Positions 40,360-48,080 of a stretch of 64,000 nt of DNA are shown here, piece after piece. The notes beneath the pieces were generated by a model. It did not search any database. It had not been told where the DNA came from and saw nothing but the letters and a program-made list of their open reading frames with translations. This DNA is from CAIQJJ01 sp049325275. Lineage in GTDB: Bacteria > Chloroflexota > Anaerolineae > Anaerolineales > UBA4823. Position numbers and translations under genes: made by a program. Where the stretch lies: contig JBMOLU010000089.1 in assembly GCA_049325275.1 (NCBI GenBank), positions 62,001 to 126,000 on the forward strand, in the 5' to 3' direction. How positions within the stretch are numbered: position 1 is the first letter of the stretch; every line of letters starts with the position of its first letter.

Positions 40360-40869
40360 TCAGGGCTTGCGTTTTTCGATGTACGCGGCGCCAATCTCTA
40401 CCGGCACGGTGCGGGTGTTGAGAAACTGTAACAGTACGCGCACACGCTCGTTACCGGGCAGGCGGGCGTCGAAGATGGCTTCGTAGCCTTCGAACGGGCC
40501 GTAGGTGATGCGCACGACATCTCCCGGTTTGAGGCCATCGAAGACCTGGCCGCCGGCGACGGAGATTTCTTCCACACGCTGGCGGATGGCATGAATGAGG
40601 TTATCGGGGACGGTGGAGGGTTCGCCGCCAAAGGTGACCAGCCCGAGGGCGTGCGGCATCCATTGAAAGAACGACAGGCCGGTCGTCTCGATCTCCGCCT
40701 GTACGAAGAGATAGCCCGGAAAGTAGGGCCGCAGTTGGCGGGCACGTGGGTTGACCGTGTGCACGCGCAGGCGCGGGTAAAAGACCTCCAGGCCTTGATC
40801 GCGCAGCTGCCGCCAGACAACGTCTTCTTTGCGAGGCTTGCTGCGTAAAGCATACCAGTGCTTTTCCAT
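40360..40869 (-). CDS. NusG-like transcription antiterminator, RfaH/UpxY type
   Basis: A 169-residue NusG paralogue: N-terminal NGN domain ('HWYALRSKPRKEDVVWRQL', 'VFYPRLRVHTV', 'PYFPGYLFVQAEIE', 'FGGEPSTVPDNLI') and a C-terminal KOW domain ('LKPGDVVRITYGPFEGYEAIFDA', parts). The spacing and 'PYFPGYLFV' fit specialised paralogues such as RfaH, UpxY and LoaP that let RNA polymerase read long polysaccharide operons. It is the first gene of a one-direction array of about 40 kb. ATG 40869 follows GAAGGA. I found no ops-like element on the coding strand. Confidence 0.87.
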   Translation of the reverse strand: MEKHWYALRSKPRKEDVVWRQLRDQGLEVFYPRLRVHTVNPRARQLRPYFPGYLFVQAEIETTGLSFFQWMPHALGLVTFGGEPSTVPDNLIHAIRQRVEEISVAGGQVFDGLKPGDVVRITYGPFEGYEAIFDARLPGNERVRVLLQFLNTRTVPVEIGAAYIEKRKP

Positions 40870-40905
40870 CGTTTCCTTCAATCAATCCATCCAAACGTTT
40901 TCAGC

Positions 40906-40914
40906 ATTGTAACA
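40906..40914 (-). promoter_or_regulatory. Extended -10 promoter upstream of the antiterminator
   Basis: TGTTACAAT on the minus strand combines an extended TGn with TACAAT, giving a start near 40899 and a 30-nt leader before ATG 40869. A second candidate (TTGTTA, 16 nt, TAAAAA) lies slightly upstream. This could be the main promoter of the glycan locus. Confidence 0.45.
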
Positions 40915-40964
40915 CAGGCATTTTTTAGGCCGGCTATTTTTTCTAACAAGATTGTAATCTGTTT

Positions 40965-41729
40965 TCATGCCACGCGCATCCCCGTCAAACGGCCGAGCAG
41001 CGCCTGCAAGCCCCAGGCGGGCAGCAGCAGCACGCCGTGCAGGGCCACGCTGATCCCCAGCGTAACGGCCAGGGCGTGCAGCACACGGATGAAAAACGGG
41101 GCGGCGTGCTGCAGCATCCACGGCCCGGCACCGGCGATCCATGCCAGGGCTACCAACAGAACCAGGCTCAAAATCAGCGGCAGCCAGGCGCGCTGATCGG
41201 AGGCCGAGGGCAGCATGGTGCTGCTGATGGTGAATGCCAGGTAAAACCACAGCCAAAAGTCCGGCGCGGCCGTCAAACCTGCCGCAGCCCGCAGAAACGC
41301 CAAGAGTTGGCCGGCTGCCAGCGGCTGCCAGGCCTGGTCGAAGTGCAGGCGGGTCAGGCCGATGAAGGCCACCGCCAGGCCACCCGTCAGAAAGGGCGCT
41401 GCGCCGATCAGGGCATCACGCACGAAGTCGGAAGGGGCGGTTTCGACGTAGCCAAGCTGCAAGCGGCCATCGGGTAGGGCGGCCGGGATTAGGGAGATAC
41501 GCCCGGTGGAGACGCGCAGCAGGCGCGCCGTAACGAAGTGGCTCAACTCATGCAGGGCCACACCGGGGAGAAAGATCAGCGAAAACAGCATGATCGCCAG
41601 ATCGGTACGCCGCGTGATCAACAGCAAACTGGCCTGCACATGACGGTGCAGCAAGCGCTGAAACCAGAGCAACGGCCCAATCAATACCAGGCAGTAAATT
41701 AAAGCTCGAACCAGATCCAAATCCACCAT
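40965..41729 (-). CDS. Site-2 protease-like membrane metalloprotease (M50-type)
   Basis: 254 residues with about six hydrophobic segments. 'ALHELSHFVTARLL' (residues 58-71) carries the HExxH zinc motif inside a membrane segment, the hallmark of M50 proteases. The second-site 'N/D-PDG' motif is not clearly seen; 'PDFWLWFYLAFT' may take its place. ATG 41729 is used, because the longer frame to 41888 encodes low-quality sequence from intergenic DNA. Its substrate is unknown. Confidence 0.75.
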   Translation of the reverse strand: MVDLDLVRALIYCLVLIGPLLWFQRLLHRHVQASLLLITRRTDLAIMLFSLIFLPGVALHELSHFVTARLLRVSTGRISLIPAALPDGRLQLGYVETAPSDFVRDALIGAAPFLTGGLAVAFIGLTRLHFDQAWQPLAAGQLLAFLRAAAGLTAAPDFWLWFYLAFTISSTMLPSASDQRAWLPLILSLVLLVALAWIAGAGPWMLQHAAPFFIRVLHALAVTLGISVALHGVLLLPAWGLQALLGRLTGMRVA

Positions 41730-41808
41730 CCGGGCGCCGGTATGCCGCCGGCGGCACGCAGTGCACAAAAGAGTATTGGCTCCCGTTTTCAACGGGATGG
41801 ATACCCAA

Positions 41809-41855
41809 ACCTGGGACATTTTCCACCAAAGGCGGAAGAGCCCGCCGTCCCAGGT
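41809..41855. repeat. Intergenic inverted repeat downstream of the cyclase gene
   Basis: ACCTGGGAC (41809-41817) and GTCCCAGGT (41847-41855) form a perfect 9-bp stem. Nested inside it is GGCGG / CCGCC around a 6-nt loop. Two more small hairpins (CCCGTT-TTC-AACGGG and GGGCAT-TG-ATGCCC) occur in the same 255-nt gap. No T-run follows; the role is unknown. Confidence 0.6.
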
Positions 41856-41984
41856 GGGACAGCCGCTCCGCAAAAAAGCCGGATTCATCCGGTGCTGTGT
41901 TGTAGCGCGGGCATTGATGCCCGGGCGGGGAATGTGCCAGGGATGAGCAAGGTGTCGCGCGACATGCCTACACGCACATCGCCA

Positions 41985-42743
41985 TCAGGGCAAAATTGCA
42001 ACGATACGCGCCGGACCAGCGCTGCCACCCTTGATTTTTAGCGGGAAACAGGAAACCTTGAAGCCGTGCGGCGGCAAATCGCCGAGATTGACCAGGCGTT
42101 CGATGTGGGCATAGGGCAGGTCGACCTGGTGGGCGGCCCAAAAGACGCCCGCCTGCTGGCCGGTAAGGGCTTCCTTGGCCTGCCGGTCGAGCGGCGCATC
42201 CCAGCCCCAGGCATCGATACCCATCACGCGCACGCCCTGCTCGTAAAGCCAACGCGTGGCCTCGGCAGTCACACCGCAGCCGCGGAAGATGTAATCGGGT
42301 TGGGCGTAAAAGGCATCCCGCCCGGTGCGGACGAGGACGATATCGAGCGGCTTGAGCGAATAGCCGGTGCGGGCCAGTTCCTGTTGGGCATCGGCTGCGG
42401 ACATCGGATCGCCGTCGGCCTTGTGGCGCATGTCGAGGACCACGCCGTCGCCGAAGAACCATTCGAGTGGCAGTTCGTCAATCGTCGCCGCGCGCCGGCC
42501 CTGGATCTCGCTGTTGTAGTGCCACGGGGCGTCGACGTGAGTGGTATCGTGCGTCCCCAGGTTGGTGATCGTCTCGGTCGCCCAACCTTCCCCGTTGCGG
42601 AAGAGCGAGGCCGGCACATGCAGCAGCGCTTGGGCCTGCGCCGCGCCGGCGGCGTGTGGGTGATAGGCAATGTCCGTACGCAAGTAGGGCGGCGTCCCTT
42701 CCGGGCTGGGGGCAACCGTCGCCGACAGATCGATCAGCTTCAT
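41985..42743 (-). CDS. Cyclase-family hydrolase (kynurenine formamidase-like fold)
   Basis: A 252-residue protein with 'LGTHDTTHVDAPWHY', the H-x(3)-HxD-x-P-x-H metal motif of the cyclase family (formamidases, polyketide cyclase-like hydrolases), and 'DIVLVRTGRDAFY'. 'YIFRGCGVTAEATRWLYEQG' and 'GIDAWGWD' also fit. The substrate could be N-formylkynurenine or another amide or lactone; no tryptophan-degradation gene is near. ATG 42743 has a strong GAGGAGG. It lies downstream of tpiA but after a terminator-like hairpin, so it may have its own promoter. Confidence 0.8.
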   Translation of the reverse strand: MKLIDLSATVAPSPEGTPPYLRTDIAYHPHAAGAAQAQALLHVPASLFRNGEGWATETITNLGTHDTTHVDAPWHYNSEIQGRRAATIDELPLEWFFGDGVVLDMRHKADGDPMSAADAQQELARTGYSLKPLDIVLVRTGRDAFYAQPDYIFRGCGVTAEATRWLYEQGVRVMGIDAWGWDAPLDRQAKEALTGQQAGVFWAAHQVDLPYAHIERLVNLGDLPPHGFKVSCFPLKIKGGSAGPARIVAILP

Positions 42744-42781
42744 GGCATAACCTCCTCGAGAAAAATCCCAAAAATTGGGGC

Positions 42782-42809
42782 TTGCAAAAAAACGGATATC
42801 TGGTAAAAT
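42782..42809 (+). promoter_or_regulatory. Plus-strand promoter opposing the tpiA-cyclase direction
   Basis: TTGCAA, 16 nt, TGG and TAAAAT give a good sigma-70-type promoter reading toward the end of tpiA. The predicted start (about 42816) coincides with the first base of the hairpin at 42816-42852. It may drive a very short or antisense RNA; no plus-strand gene follows. Confidence 0.45.
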
Positions 42810-42815
42810 GAAATT

Positions 42816-42852
42816 ACAAACGTCCGGGTGCCCCCCTCACTCGGACGTTTGT
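42816..42852 (-). terminator. Hairpin downstream of tpiA
   Basis: A perfect 11-bp stem (ACAAACGTCCG / CGGACGTTTGT), extended by 4 pairs, has a CCCCCCT loop. It lies 11 nt beyond the tpiA stop. On the minus strand it is followed by AATTTCATTTTACC, which is T-rich, so it probably terminates tpiA. On the plus strand it is followed by GCTTTAAT. Confidence 0.6.
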
Positions 42853-42863
42853 GCTTTAATCCA

Positions 42864-43625
42864 CTATGCGGCCGCCTGGGTGATGGCGATGAAATCGGCC
42901 GCTTTCAGGCTGGCGCCGCCCACCAAAGCGCCGTCGATATCCGGCTGGCCAAAGAATTCTCCCGCATTATCTGCTTTGACCGAACCACCATACAAGATAC
43001 GCACCCCTTGGGCCGCTTCTGCGCCAAACAACTCGGCCAGCCCGGCACGGATCACGTCAGCGATAACGGCGTTGGCGCCCTCGGCGGTAGCTGCACGGCC
43101 CGTGCCGATAGCCCACACCGGCTCGTAGGCGATCACCAGCGAGGCGGCCGCTTCGGCGGGCAGTTCGATGCCGGCCAGGCCGAGCTTGATCTGGCGGCCA
43201 ACGACTTCGCCAGTGCGCCCGGCTTCGTACTCGGCCAGCGTTTCACCCACGCACACGATCGGCACCAGGCCCTGTGCCAGAGCCGCCTTGGCCTTGCGGT
43301 TGACGGTGGTGTCGGTCTCGGCGAAGTACTGGCGGCGCTCGGAGTGACCGAGAATGACGTATTTACACAGCTCGCCCACCATGGCCGGGGAGATTTCGCC
43401 GGTGAAGGCTCCGGCCGCTTCCCAGTGCATGTTTTGTGCGCCCAGGCCGATTTCCGTGCCTTCGAGCAAGGCCGCCACGGCCATCAGGTCGGTGGCCGGC
43501 GGGCAAAGAACTTTCTCGACGCCGGCAATCGTTTGCAGGCCGGGGACCAGTTCCGAGACCAGATGGCGGGCTTCCGCCACCGTTTTGTACATTTTCCAGT
43601 TTCCAGCAACAAGAGGGGTACGCAT
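42864..43625 (-). CDS. tpiA: Triosephosphate isomerase
   Basis: 253 residues, the normal length. Catalytic Asn/Lys region 'AGNWKMYK' (Lys 11), 'ILGHSERRQ' (His 94), 'AYEPVWAIGTG' (Glu 168) and the phosphate-binding 'YGGSVKADN' are intact. It interconverts dihydroxyacetone phosphate and glyceraldehyde-3-phosphate. ATG 43625 follows TTTGGAGAACCTC. It is the last gene of the minus-strand order yvcK-gap-pgk-kinase-tpiA. Confidence 0.97.
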   Translation of the reverse strand: MRTPLVAGNWKMYKTVAEARHLVSELVPGLQTIAGVEKVLCPPATDLMAVAALLEGTEIGLGAQNMHWEAAGAFTGEISPAMVGELCKYVILGHSERRQYFAETDTTVNRKAKAALAQGLVPIVCVGETLAEYEAGRTGEVVGRQIKLGLAGIELPAEAAASLVIAYEPVWAIGTGRAATAEGANAVIADVIRAGLAELFGAEAAQGVRILYGGSVKADNAGEFFGQPDIDGALVGGASLKAADFIAITQAAA

Positions 43626-43675
43626 GAGGTTCTCCAAAGAAAGATTTTCGGTAACTTCTCCATAAAGCGGGGGGT

Positions 43676-43714
43676 GGGATGTTTGGGGCAGGCTTCGCTT
43701 GCTCCAAACATCCC
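43676..43714. repeat. Intergenic hairpin upstream of tpiA
   Basis: Arms GGGATGTTTGGGGCA and TGCTCCAAACATCCC pair with one mismatch around a loop GGCTTCGCT. It resembles the hairpin at 18241-18287 in its TTCG loop and length. It lies in the 293-nt gap between the kinase gene and tpiA. Confidence 0.7.
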
Positions 43715-43747
43715 GCTTTGCCCCTCTTTTGAGAAGGTACAATTTTT

Positions 43748-43768
43748 GGCTCTCCCGGCTTCACCGGG
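43748..43768. repeat. Dispersed GGCTCTCCCGG hairpin repeat, copy 2
   Basis: GGCTCTCCCGG followed by CTTCA and CCGGG, directly after TTTTT, in plus orientation. It differs from copy 1 by one base in the loop. It lies between the kinase gene and tpiA, next to the hairpin at 43676-43714. Confidence 0.6.
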
Positions 43769-43918
43769 GAATACAAACCTGGTTTACTGCTCCAGCACGG
43801 CTCCAACGTTCCGAGGCGGCTTGAAAAGCGCTGCTAATCAGTGCGACGCAGTTCCGTAGGGATGGATGACGCCTGTTCCGGCCGGCAAGGCGCTTCACAC
43901 CTTGCTTCTCACGGCATG

Positions 43919-45589
43919 CTATTCCGGCGGAGGCTGTTGCGGCTCGACGAACAGGCGATCGAAACACAGGGAGTTTTCCATGTTCTCGAAAGCGATCCAG
44001 CCGGCTTCCAGCGGGCGTGCATCGCGGTACGACCACACCGGCTGGCCGTTGACGCTTAACTCGATCACGTCCCCTTTCATGAACAAGAGTGCCGTGTTCC
44101 AATCGTCCGGCTTGTACTCGAACGCCCCGCTGACGAGGTTTTCGTTGATCACCCGCTCGCTAAGCTGCTTGGCCAAGGAGGCTTCGCGGCCGGGCAGGTC
44201 GAAGGTGACCAGGTAACGGCGCAGGGGCGGCTCGTGCATGCGCACGCTCCATCGAAACACGCCCTCACCCCGGAAGGACAGGATCATCGACGCATCGCCG
44301 AAAATATCGCCGCGATAAATAGCCGCGGTGCGTTCGCCGGCGCAGAGCGTCCCCGCACCGGGGTTGTGTTCCCAGCCGGGCTGAAGCTCCCAGCCGGGCA
44401 GTTCCCCGTCGAATTCCACCAACCAGACGGGCGCTTCGGGCAGTACTGCGCTCTCGGCAAGCGGTGTGTCTTCGCGTGGCGGAGCGGCGGCTTCCATGCG
44501 CTGGGTCGGCCTGGCGGCCTGGGTGGCGCGCCCGGCCATGCGGCCGCGGTAGAAGTTGAAGGCGCCCACGGCCACACAGGCGCACAGGGCAAGCAACAGG
44601 AGACCCGAGCAGGCCCATAGCCACACCTTGCGCCGCCGGGCCGGTGGGTGTAGTGAGACGGTTTGCACTCCGGAAGCGGGCACTTCGGCAGGCGTTCCTT
44701 CTTCGTACGGCGCGGCGGATGGGGATGGCGGCAAGGCCTGGGTTTCGGCAGCGAGAGACGGCGTCCCGGCCATCGCCTGGCGGAAGGCGGCGATCATGGC
44801 CGTCACGTCGGTGTAACGATCGGGACGCTCCTTGGCCAGGGCCTTCAACAACACACGCTCGACGGCTTCGGAGATGGCGGGGTTGTGCTGGCGCGGCGGC
44901 GGCAAGGGAGTGTAAATATGATCGTGAATGACTGCAAAAGGTGTGTCCCCGCTGAAGGGTACCTTGCCGACCACCATCTCGTAAAAGACGACCCCGAGGG
45001 AATAAATGTCGGTGCCGGCATCCAATTCGCGTTTGCCAAGCGCCTGTTCGGGTGAGATGTACTGCGGGGTGCCGAGCACCGTATCGGAGGAAAGCGTCGA
45101 TTCACCGGCGGCGGCGATGCGCGCCAGGCCGAAATCGGCCAGGTAAACTTGCCCGTCATTGGCCAGGATCACGTTCGAAGGCTTGACATCGCGGTGCAAA
45201 ATGCCCTGCCGGTGGGCGTACGCAAGCGCCGCGCCCACCGCCTCGGCCACCTCGAGCACCTGCCCGGGCATGAGTGGTTGGCGGTGCAGGCGCGCCTTGA
45301 GCGTTTCGCCTTCGATGAACTTCATCACCAGGTAGGGCCGGCCTTCGTGCTCGGCAAAGTCGTAAACGGGCACGATGTTGGGGTGATCGAGCTTTGCCAC
45401 CACGCGGGCTTCACGCTGGAAGCGCGCCAGGAAGTTAGGGTCTTCCATGAAGGCCGGATGCAGCGCCTTGATCGCCACGTAGCGATCCAGGCTGGCATGG
45501 TAGGCCTTGAAGACCGTAGCCATGCCGCCCTGGCCGAGCTGTTCGACGAGCCGGTAAGGCCCGATGGTTTCGCCAACGATGAAGGGCAT
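43919..45589 (-). CDS. Hanks-type Ser/Thr kinase with extracellular jelly-roll-like domain
   Basis: The kinase domain (residues 10-270) is complete: glycine loop GQGGMA (19-24), Lys 41, 'LHRDVKPSNV' (Asp 134), 'DFGLA' (152-156) and 'GTPQYISPEQ'. A Pro/Glu-rich linker (280-318), a basic stop and one membrane helix (about 322-345) follow. The outer part (about 385-556) has 'WLVEFDGELPGWELQPGW' and 'VIELSVNGQPVWSYRDARP', resembling LamG/DUF1080-type concanavalin-like folds that bind carbohydrate. The protein could sense an external glycan. It lies between pgk and tpiA, an unusual place, behind a terminator-like hairpin, and has no strong ribosome-binding site. Confidence 0.88.
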   Translation of the reverse strand: MPFIVGETIGPYRLVEQLGQGGMATVFKAYHASLDRYVAIKALHPAFMEDPNFLARFQREARVVAKLDHPNIVPVYDFAEHEGRPYLVMKFIEGETLKARLHRQPLMPGQVLEVAEAVGAALAYAHRQGILHRDVKPSNVILANDGQVYLADFGLARIAAAGESTLSSDTVLGTPQYISPEQALGKRELDAGTDIYSLGVVFYEMVVGKVPFSGDTPFAVIHDHIYTPLPPPRQHNPAISEAVERVLLKALAKERPDRYTDVTAMIAAFRQAMAGTPSLAAETQALPPSPSAAPYEEGTPAEVPASGVQTVSLHPPARRRKVWLWACSGLLLLALCACVAVGAFNFYRGRMAGRATQAARPTQRMEAAAPPREDTPLAESAVLPEAPVWLVEFDGELPGWELQPGWEHNPGAGTLCAGERTAAIYRGDIFGDASMILSFRGEGVFRWSVRMHEPPLRRYLVTFDLPGREASLAKQLSERVINENLVSGAFEYKPDDWNTALLFMKGDVIELSVNGQPVWSYRDARPLEAGWIAFENMENSLCFDRLFVEPQQPPPE

Positions 45590-45605
45590 AGGGTAAAAGA
45601 AAAAG

Positions 45606-45631
45606 GGTCTTCCGGCTTCGCCGGGAGAGCC
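45606..45631 (-). terminator. Terminator-like hairpin after pgk (copy 3 of the GGCTCTCCCGG repeat)
   Basis: On the minus strand GGCTCTCCCGGC pairs with GCCGGAAGACC (mismatched at two places) and is followed by CTTTTTCTTTT. It lies about 60 nt after the pgk stop and just before the kinase start codon, so pgk messages would end here while the kinase needs read-through or another promoter. Confidence 0.6.
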
Positions 45632-45688
45632 AGAAAAAAAGAGAGAGTGGAAAGCGTTTTACCCGCTCTCCGCTCTCTTCTCACGGCC

Positions 45689-46861
45689 TTATTTATCCAG
45701 CAGCGCCGCCACGCCGGGCAGTTCCTTCCCTTCGAGGAACTCGAGGGAAGCGCCGCCGCCGGTGGAGACGTGCGTCATCTGCTTGGCCACGCCGGCCTTC
45801 TTGACGGCGCTGGCGCTGTCGCCACCGCCGATCACGGTCGTGGCGTCGCTCTCGGCCAGCATTCGCGCCAGGGTGAAGGTTCCTTCGGCGAACCTCGGCA
45901 TTTCGAAGACGCCCACCGGGCCGTTCCAGACGACCAGCCTGGCACCTTTCAGCGTCTCGGCGTAGCGTTCGAGGGTTTTGGGACCGACATCGAGCATGCG
46001 CCAGCCGGCGGGGATGGCATCGACGGGCACCACCTGCGCATTGGCGTCGGGATCGAACTTGTCGGCGATCACCGCGTCCACCGGCAGGACGAGCTTGTCA
46101 CCCGCCTTGGCGAGCAAGGCCTTTGCCGTGTCGATGGCAGCCGTTTCGACGAGGCTGTCCTGCATGTTCAGGCCCTGGGCGGTCAGGAAGGTGTTGGCCA
46201 TGCCGCCGCCGATGATCAGCCTGTCACACTGCGAAAGCAGGGTTTCGACGACCATGATCTTGTCGCTGATCTTGGCTCCGGCGAGAATGGCGATGTAGGG
46301 ATGTTCGGGGTTGGAGACGGCGCGCCCGAGGTATTCGAGCTCCTGCTCCATCAAGAAACCGGAAACGGCGGGCAGGAAACGCGCCACCCCTTCGGTGGAA
46401 GCGTGGGCGCGGTGCGCCGAGCCGAAGGCATCGTTGACGTACACGTCCGCCAGGGCGGCCATCTGCCGGGCCAGGTCCAGGTCGTTCTTCTCCTCACCGG
46501 CATGAAAGCGCGTGTTTTCGAGCATCAACACGTCGCCCGGCTGGAGGGCCTTGGCCATCGTTTCGACTTCCGGCCCGACACAGTCGGGAGCCATCTGCAC
46601 GGGCCTGTCGATCAGCCTGCTCAAGGCCTCGGCGGCCGCTTTCAAGCTGAACTCGGGGTTGGGCTGGCCCTTGGGGCGGCCGAGATGGCTCGCCAGGAGC
46701 AAGGATGCGCCCTGATCGAGCACGTACTGGATGGTGGGCAGGGCGGCCCGGATGCGCTTATCGTCGCTCACCACGCCATCGGCCATGGGAACGTTGAAAT
46801 CCACGCGCATGAGGACACGCTTGCCTTTGAGGTCAATGTCCTTGACGGTCTTTTTATTCAT
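45689..46861 (-). CDS. pgk: Phosphoglycerate kinase
   Basis: 390 residues, the full family length. 'KRVLMRVDFNVPM', 'LLLASHLGRPKG' (substrate Arg/His), 'DAFGSAHRAHAS', 'AILAGAKISDKI' (Lys region) and 'VIGGGDSASAVKKAG' (nucleotide loop) are all present. It makes ATP from 1,3-bisphosphoglycerate, or the reverse in gluconeogenesis. ATG 46861 is used, since the upstream extension is low-complexity intergenic DNA; no clear ribosome-binding site. It follows gap after an 84-nt gap with a strong hairpin. Confidence 0.97.
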   Translation of the reverse strand: MNKKTVKDIDLKGKRVLMRVDFNVPMADGVVSDDKRIRAALPTIQYVLDQGASLLLASHLGRPKGQPNPEFSLKAAAEALSRLIDRPVQMAPDCVGPEVETMAKALQPGDVLMLENTRFHAGEEKNDLDLARQMAALADVYVNDAFGSAHRAHASTEGVARFLPAVSGFLMEQELEYLGRAVSNPEHPYIAILAGAKISDKIMVVETLLSQCDRLIIGGGMANTFLTAQGLNMQDSLVETAAIDTAKALLAKAGDKLVLPVDAVIADKFDPDANAQVVPVDAIPAGWRMLDVGPKTLERYAETLKGARLVVWNGPVGVFEMPRFAEGTFTLARMLAESDATTVIGGGDSASAVKKAGVAKQMTHVSTGGGASLEFLEGKELPGVAALLDK

Positions 46862-46896
46862 GGCATTTTTTGATTGGGTGATGGGTGATTGGATGG

Positions 46897-46926
46897 ATGG
46901 GGGATTGCCTGGCGGCAATCCCCCAT
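46897..46926. repeat. 13-bp hairpin between gap and pgk
   Basis: ATGGGGGATTGCC and GGCAATCCCCCAT are perfect arms with a TGGC loop. There is no T-run after it on the minus strand, so it is more likely an RNA-processing or stabilising site in the gap-pgk message than a terminator. It follows the gap stop by about 20 nt. Confidence 0.75.
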
Positions 46927-46945
46927 TCACATGATCACGCAAGGA

Positions 46946-47956
46946 TTAGAGCTTGGAAGCCACCATTGCCGTCAGGTCGGCCAGGCGGCAGGCATAACCC
47001 CATTCGTTGTCGTACCAGGCCACGACCTTGACCAGGTTGCCGAGAACGAGGGTATCCATGGCGCTGTAGACGGAGGAGAAGGTGGTGCCGCGCAGATCGG
47101 TGGAGACGAGCGGTTCGTCGGTCACGTCGAGGATGCCTTTCATCGAACCGTTGGCATACTCGAGCATGGCGGCGCGGATGTCTTCCTTCGAGGCTTCCTT
47201 GTTCAGGATAGCGGTGAAATCGACCACCGAGACGGTGGGGGTGGGAACGCGGAAAGCCATACCGCCGAACTTGCCCTTCAGTTCGGGGATGACCAGGCCG
47301 ACGGCCTTGGCCGCGCCGGTTTCGGAGGGTACGATGTTCTGGGCCGCGGCGCGGGCGTCGCGTAAGTCCTTGGCACCGACGTCCTGGAGTTTCTGGGTGT
47401 TGGTGTAAGCGTGCACGGTGGTCAACAAACCGCGGTCGATGCCGAATTTGTCGTTCAGGACTTTGGCAACCGGGGCGAGACCATTGGTGGTGCAGGAAGC
47501 GTTCGAGATCACCTGGTGATTGGCGGGATCGTATTTATCGGCATTGACGCCCAACACGACGGTGATATCTTCGTTCTTGGCCGGTGCCGAGATGATGACC
47601 TTCTTGGCGCCGCCGGAGGTGGCGTGACCGCGCGACTTGGTGGCATCGGTGAACAGGCCGGTGGATTCGATGACGACGTCCACGCCCATGTCGGCCCACT
47701 TGATGGCGTTCAAATCGCGTTCCGCGCTGATCTTGATGCGCTTGCCATCGACAACCAGATCGTTGTCCTGCACTTCGACCTTGGCATCGAAAGCGCCATA
47801 GGTTGAATCGTATTTGAGCAGGTGAGCATTGGTCGGGGTGTCGAACAAATCGTTGATGGCGACCACTTCTACTTTATCGGCGACACGAGCCTTGAGAGTG
47901 CGAAACACAAGGCGACCGATACGGCCGAAGCCATTGATACCAACTTTGACTGTCAT
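46946..47956 (-). CDS. gap: Glyceraldehyde-3-phosphate dehydrogenase, type I
   Basis: 336 residues with 'VGINGFGRIGRLVFRT' (NAD site), catalytic 'SNASCTTN' (Cys 155), His 182 in 'TVHAYTNTQ', 'PSETGAAKAVG' and 'WYDNEWGY'. It is the phosphorylating class I enzyme. 'NDLFD' after the second strand contains Asp where NAD-specific enzymes have it, suggesting NAD dependence. ATG 47956 follows TTTTTGGAGG. The 124-nt leader upstream contains a small palindrome and a possible extended -10 box. Confidence 0.97.
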   Translation of the reverse strand: MTVKVGINGFGRIGRLVFRTLKARVADKVEVVAINDLFDTPTNAHLLKYDSTYGAFDAKVEVQDNDLVVDGKRIKISAERDLNAIKWADMGVDVVIESTGLFTDATKSRGHATSGGAKKVIISAPAKNEDITVVLGVNADKYDPANHQVISNASCTTNGLAPVAKVLNDKFGIDRGLLTTVHAYTNTQKLQDVGAKDLRDARAAAQNIVPSETGAAKAVGLVIPELKGKFGGMAFRVPTPTVSVVDFTAILNKEASKEDIRAAMLEYANGSMKGILDVTDEPLVSTDLRGTTFSSVYSAMDTLVLGNLVKVVAWYDNEWGYACRLADLTAMVASKL

Positions 47957-48080
47957 GGGAATCCTCCAAAAAGAATGTGATTTTCGAATAACGGCGGTGG
48001 GTGTCAGGCGCCGTCTGATTCATAGGGGTGACAAGCTTGCGGGTACGACTAGGTGCGGTGCAACCTGCACGCGCCAAGCG

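Noticed and set aside
41744..41984. N-terminal extension of the M50 protease up to 41888
   Set aside because: The added residues come from a hairpin-rich intergenic stretch and no family member has them.
45149..46873. A plus-strand frame of 574 codons opposite the kinase and pgk
   Set aside because: It is antisense to pgk, whose motifs are certain. The composition (rich in His, Gly, Gln) is that of a reverse-strand shadow.
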